Below, piece after piece: positions 6,146 to 8,464 of a stretch of 8,464 nt of DNA. Position 1 is the stretch's first letter. Each line of letters begins with the position of its first letter. The translations under genes were made by a program, and so were the position numbers. The DNA lies in the NCBI GenBank assembly GCA_018715545.1, contig DVLK01000047.1, positions 1 through 8,464 of the forward strand. The letters run 5' to 3'. The DNA comes from Candidatus Caccovivens faecavium (GTDB lineage Bacteria > Bacillota > Clostridia > Christensenellales > UBA1242). A model generated the notes under the pieces. The model was not told the DNA's origin, searched no databases, and worked only from the letters and a program-made list of their open reading frames with translations.

Positions 6146-6299
6146 AATATCAAGATATATACATTTTAGCCCAAAACTGTCTAAAATTTTTGTAAAAAGT
6201 GTCTAAAATTTCAATATTTACAACAAAAATATTTATCAATTTGAAAACTAATTTTTTACTCAAAAACAACTAAAAATTATACAATTTTTCTATGTTATT
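6146..6299. other. Gene-free AT-rich flank with a two-copy repeat
   Basis: No gene can be supported here. TGTCTAAAATTT occurs at 6178-6189 and 6200-6211, exactly 22 bases apart (about two helical turns), which suits paired protein binding. The shorter core TCTAAAA is also found on the element side of the junction at 5973-5979 and inverted at 5899-5905. An AT-only hairpin (6272-6278 with 6283-6289) lies just after the end of the radical SAM remnant and could be its weak terminator. Confidence 0.4.
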
Positions 6300-6911
6300 T
6301 TATTCAAACAAACTTGTCTGCTGTGGTGGAGTATATCGCACAATGTATTCGTCTGGATTTTTCTCTTGTGGAAAAAACTCCACATTTGGTGCGAGTTTGC
6401 GAAGGCAAAATTTGTAATACACCTGCTTGCCGATTGGGCGAAGAAGTTTCACGCAATCTTCAAGATATTTTGCCCAGTCTTGCCATTTGTCTGCCGAACG
6501 ATAGTTGTTGATTTTGCCGATTTTATAGTGGTCAACAGAGTTATCTTCCAGCGTTCTATGAATGAGCGCCAAACTTTATTCTGGCTCAATGGTTGGTTCA
6601 AAAGATGCGAATGTTTTGATTCCGTTTTCGTGCAGAATTTTCAATGTTTCAAGTCTTTCACTTGGAGTGGAAGCGTAAGGCTCCCATTCCTTAGACTTTT
6701 TATCATCTAAAAAAGTGAGCGTGGCGCCAACGGTTATGCGGTCGCCAAATTCTTTGAAAATATCCAAGTCTCGAAGCATCTTCTTTCCGCCTTTTGACAG
6801 AACTGCAACAGGGACTTTATAGGCATTTAACATCTTCAAAACCGCTCTTGTCGTTTCTCCATTATCGGCAGAATCGCAGTAGCAATGAGTTGAAATTGAG
6901 TCGACAATCAA
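6300..6911 (-). pseudogene. Radical SAM protein remnant, spore photoproduct lyase-like (SPL) family
   Basis: Only the C-terminal two thirds of an SPL-family radical SAM protein remain. Recognisable family segments in order are ETTRAVLKML, the PVAVLSKGGKKMLRDLD strand and helix, FGDRITVGATLTFLD, SKEWEPYASTPSERLETL, GIKTFASFEPTIEP, then DHYKIGKINNY and YYKFCLRKLAPN. The N-terminal part with the CxxxCxxC motif that holds the 4Fe-4S cluster is missing, so it cannot perform radical SAM chemistry. An in-frame TAA (6576-6578) splits the remnant between EPTIEPE and SLALIHRTL; the frame is unchanged across it, so it is a nonsense change and not a frameshift. Base composition is visibly less AT-rich than in the neighbouring defence genes, which suggests a separate origin. 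Directly upstream in the same frame is the 66-residue ORF, separated only by TAG. Confidence 0.82.
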
Positions 6912-7112
6912 CTAAAACAGAAAGGTGGAAACATCATCAATGTTGCCTAAACTTGAAACAAATTTGTCCACATTTTTGTTGATTTCTATTTGTTTTTTAA
7001 TGGCTTCATCATCTACATTATGGCTTTTTAAAAGGGCAAGCGATTTCTCTTTGATGATATTTGCACTTTGAACTAATTGTTCTGTTTTATTTATGTTTTC
7101 AAGATTTTCCAT
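6912..7112 (-). CDS. Small protein of unknown function, possibly leaderless or a gene remnant
   Basis: The 66-residue product is hydrophilic and mostly helical, has no Cys, no signal peptide and no membrane segment, and matches no family I recognise. It has no ribosome-binding site, yet a perfect consensus promoter (7119-7147) places the predicted transcript start at the ATG itself. Its TAG stop is followed in the same frame by the first codons of the radical SAM remnant. Two readings fit: the start of an unrelated gene joined to the remnant by a deletion, or a short intact gene with a leaderless message. Evidence for translation is limited to the promoter position and the open frame. Confidence 0.4.
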   Translation of the reverse strand: MENLENINKTEQLVQSANIIKEKSLALLKSHNVDDEAIKKQIEINKNVDKFVSSLGNIDDVSTFLF

Positions 7113-7118
7113 AAAAAT

Positions 7119-7147
7119 ATTATATATTGTACTTAAACATTTGTCAA
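7119..7147 (-). promoter_or_regulatory. Perfect consensus housekeeping promoter
   Basis: On the minus strand TTGACA (plus coordinates 7142-7147) is followed after exactly 17 bases by TATAAT (7119-7124). This is the full consensus in both boxes and in spacing. The start of transcription is expected near 7111-7113, at the first base of the 66-residue ORF. Confidence 0.8.
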
Positions 7148-7166
7148 AATTATTTATTATACTGTA

Positions 7167-7195
7167 TTGTAATTATAAACTAATTGTGGTAAAAT
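7167..7195 (+). promoter_or_regulatory. Promoter of the 330-residue protein gene
   Basis: TTGTAA (7167-7172) and TAAAAT (7190-7195) are 17 bases apart, with TG at 7187-7188 making an extended -10. Transcription would begin near 7202, about 36 bases before the ATG at 7238. It is divergent from the promoter at 7119-7147; the two -35 boxes are 19 bases apart. Confidence 0.55.
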
Positions 7196-7237
7196 CTACT
7201 TAGAAAATATCTTTTTAGGGGTAAAAATATAGAAAGT

Positions 7238-8230
7238 ATGGGAAAAGAGTTTGTGTTTAAGGGCGTTGATTTTGAAAAAAGTGAAGATGAAAAGTTGTTA
7301 TATGACTATATTAAACTATATTCATATTACATTTCTGATTTCATGTATGTATATAATACTACTAAAAAAGCTATGTATGAAAAATTTTGTAAGATTAAAG
7401 ATAAAGTGATTGCTTTGGCGAAGAAAGGTTCCATGAAGGCACTTTCCTTTTATCTTCATAATGAAGTAAGAGAAAATTGGAAGGAAGAACTTGTCGCTAT
7501 GGCGCAAAGTATTGAAAAAGATGTTCCTTTAAAGACGCCAGAAGAGTGGGAGGTTGTGGCAGGGCTTCATTATTATGATAAAGTCTATGTTATGATTAAT
7601 GGGATTGAAACAGTTAAAGATTTAAACTATGCCTTGGATCATGCATGGAATAGATTTGATGAACTTGAAAATGAATATCATCATGGAAGATACACAGATT
7701 TCTTTACCTTGCAGGAATATGACAAGGAAGCCTTTGAACAAGTTGTGAAAGCGGATTTTAGAAGAGTTGGTTGGCTTTTAGACCGCATGAGGGAGGAAAA
7801 ATATTGCGATGCCATCAGACATGCTCAGGTAGGTTACTATGGACGATACTTAAAAAGTGGAAAAGCGCTAGATATGTGGCAATTTCTAGAATTGAAGAAA
7901 AGTCCTTACGATTTATATATTCCTTATAAAGATATTGAAAAACTATGTTCAATGAATTATACCTTAACAAATGGGCATTTTTATGCAATTTTAAAACATG
8001 AAAATCGTAAAAAATTGCTTTCTAAAATGTTTTCTAAGTTACTTAAAAAAGGTGAGGTAAAGGAACCTTTAATTGACGCTTTTGCCTTTGCAAGGTGTTT
8101 TAACCTGTTAGGTAGAGATGGTTATCTTGGAACAAGCAAATTCGATAAACTTATTGACGGGGACTTTATTAAATTATCAACTCAAAAAGAGGGGATTATG
8201 AAAAATGAGGAAGCAATAGCAGTAAAATAA
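7238..8230 (+). CDS. Hypothetical protein, 330 residues, helical
   Basis: I do not recognise this protein. It is rich in charged and aromatic residues (many Tyr, Lys, Glu), has no signal peptide or transmembrane segment, and is probably cytoplasmic and mostly alpha-helical. Segments such as ALAKKGSMKALSFYL (59-73) and the helix pairs around 165-205 faintly recall helical repeat proteins of the Sel1/TPR kind, but no regular repeat can be set out. The reading frame is long and uninterrupted and has its own divergent promoter (7167-7195), so it is a real gene. The start is not well marked: AGGGG at 7217-7221 is 16 bases from the ATG, and only a weak GAAAG precedes it. The codon best spaced from AGGGG is an in-frame ATA at 7229, which would be a very rare start. 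The C-terminus ends without an obvious terminator. Confidence 0.75.
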   Translation: MGKEFVFKGVDFEKSEDEKLLYDYIKLYSYYISDFMYVYNTTKKAMYEKFCKIKDKVIALAKKGSMKALSFYLHNEVRENWKEELVAMAQSIEKDVPLKTPEEWEVVAGLHYYDKVYVMINGIETVKDLNYALDHAWNRFDELENEYHHGRYTDFFTLQEYDKEAFEQVVKADFRRVGWLLDRMREEKYCDAIRHAQVGYYGRYLKSGKALDMWQFLELKKSPYDLYIPYKDIEKLCSMNYTLTNGHFYAILKHENRKKLLSKMFSKLLKKGEVKEPLIDAFAFARCFNLLGRDGYLGTSKFDKLIDGDFIKLSTQKEGIMKNEEAIAVK

Positions 8231-8368
8231 TTCTAACGAATTTTGCGTGCCTTGCCCGCCATCACAGTATGTATGATCATCAGCCTCACCCTTGCAAGCA
8301 AGTTTGGCTTCCGATAATGCATCTATTGTTAAAAATCTCTTTATTATCAAAAAAAATCGAACAAAATG
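8231..8368. other. Non-coding stretch with a less AT-rich segment, possible gene remnant
   Basis: Bases 8240-8325 are clearly less AT-rich than the DNA on either side. Read on the minus strand they keep an open frame with ordinary codons (product around LSEAKLACKGEADD and TYCDGGQGTQNS), but the frame has no credible start or family match. A small hairpin (AATTC 8229-8233 with GAATT 8238-8242) overlaps the stop region of the preceding gene and is too weak to call a terminator. A fragment of an old gene is possible; nothing firmer can be supported. Confidence 0.3.
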
Positions 8369-8398
8369 TTGACAATTCTTATTTTTGTATGATATCAT
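8369..8398 (+). promoter_or_regulatory. Promoter with a palindrome over the -10
   Basis: TTGACA (8369-8374) is followed after 18 bases by TATCAT (8393-8398), with TG at 8390-8391 making an extended -10. The perfect 10-base palindrome ATGATATCAT (8389-8398) covers the -10 box, a position where a dimeric repressor would block RNA polymerase. Confidence 0.65.
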
Positions 8399-8421
8399 AA
8401 TCATAAACAAGAGGGAAAATT

Positions 8422-8464
8422 ATGTTTAGACTTGTTAATAATAACAATAATAATAATTTTAAAC
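8422..8464 (+). CDS. Start of a gene cut by the window edge, Asn-rich N-terminus
   Basis: AGAGGG at 8410-8415 lies six bases before the ATG at 8422, and a good promoter is just upstream, so this is a real gene start. Only 14 codons are visible: MFRLVN and then further Asn codons, seven Asn in a row, then Phe-Lys. The mixed AAT/AAC run is a simple-sequence tract that could vary in length by slippage. The product cannot be identified from this much. Confidence 0.65.
   Translation, partial: MFRLVNNNNNNNFK

Noticed and set aside
6366..6710. Plus-strand open frames across the radical SAM remnant.
   Set aside because: The minus strand carries clear family motifs throughout; the plus-strand products are shadows with no recognisable content.
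6576..6914. Stop-codon recoding, because TAG and TAA occur in frame within one long recognisable minus-strand frame.
   Set aside because: The other genes in the window end cleanly at TAA or TAG, and the frame also lacks the FeS domain, so simple gene decay explains it better.
1..8464. CRISPR arrays, rRNA genes or insertion-sequence transposases.
   Set aside because: No regularly spaced repeats, no rRNA-like conserved blocks and no transposase-like reading frame were seen on either strand.

Overview
The window is AT-rich bacterial DNA that looks like a low-GC Bacillota genome (Clostridia- or Bacilli-like). Ribosome-binding sites are purine-rich GGAG/GAGGAG types and the promoters are close to the TTGACA/TATAAT consensus. 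TGG encodes Trp, no in-frame TGA occurs in the intact genes, and TAA is the preferred stop. Species cannot be told from the sequence alone.

Left two thirds (1 to about 6113): a compact defence cluster. (a) At 78-2094 (+) an EcoRI-type adenine DNA methyltransferase is followed one base later by a DUF262-HNH endonuclease, and the pair ends at a strong terminator (2099-2133). (b) At 2302-2754 (+) a small SLOG/YpsA-like nucleotide-binding protein lies downstream. (c) At 2776-5768 (-) a long prokaryotic Argonaute lacks the PIWI catalytic acids. It overlaps by 13 bases a PD-(D/E)XK nuclease gene and is driven by an extended -10 promoter at 5831-5860. The Argonaute would use a nucleic-acid guide to recognise invader nucleic acid, and the separate nuclease would be the effector. 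The methyltransferase and DUF262-HNH pair would mark self DNA and cut DNA of the wrong methylation state.

Boundary (about 5900-6145): an exact 3' half of a tRNA-Lys(CTT), from the anticodon loop to CCA (6069-6113), sits without a 5' half just before the tRNA's own terminator (6118-6145). This is the classic scar of a tRNA-targeting integrative element. The orientation says that the element lies to the left (the defence genes) and the old chromosome to the right. Short direct repeats (5913-6049) cluster at this end. The integrase and the intact tRNA would lie left of the window.

Right third (6146-8464): chromosomal flank with decayed and unrecognised genes. A radical SAM (spore photoproduct lyase-like) pseudogene (6300-6911, -) has lost its FeS half and carries an in-frame TAA. 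Upstream in the same frame is a 66-residue ORF (6912-7112) with a perfect consensus promoter that would give a leaderless mRNA. A divergent 330-residue protein of unknown function (7238-8230, +) follows. Next is a short stretch of visibly different composition (8231-8330), and then a promoter and the first 14 codons of a gene with an Asn run that leaves the window.
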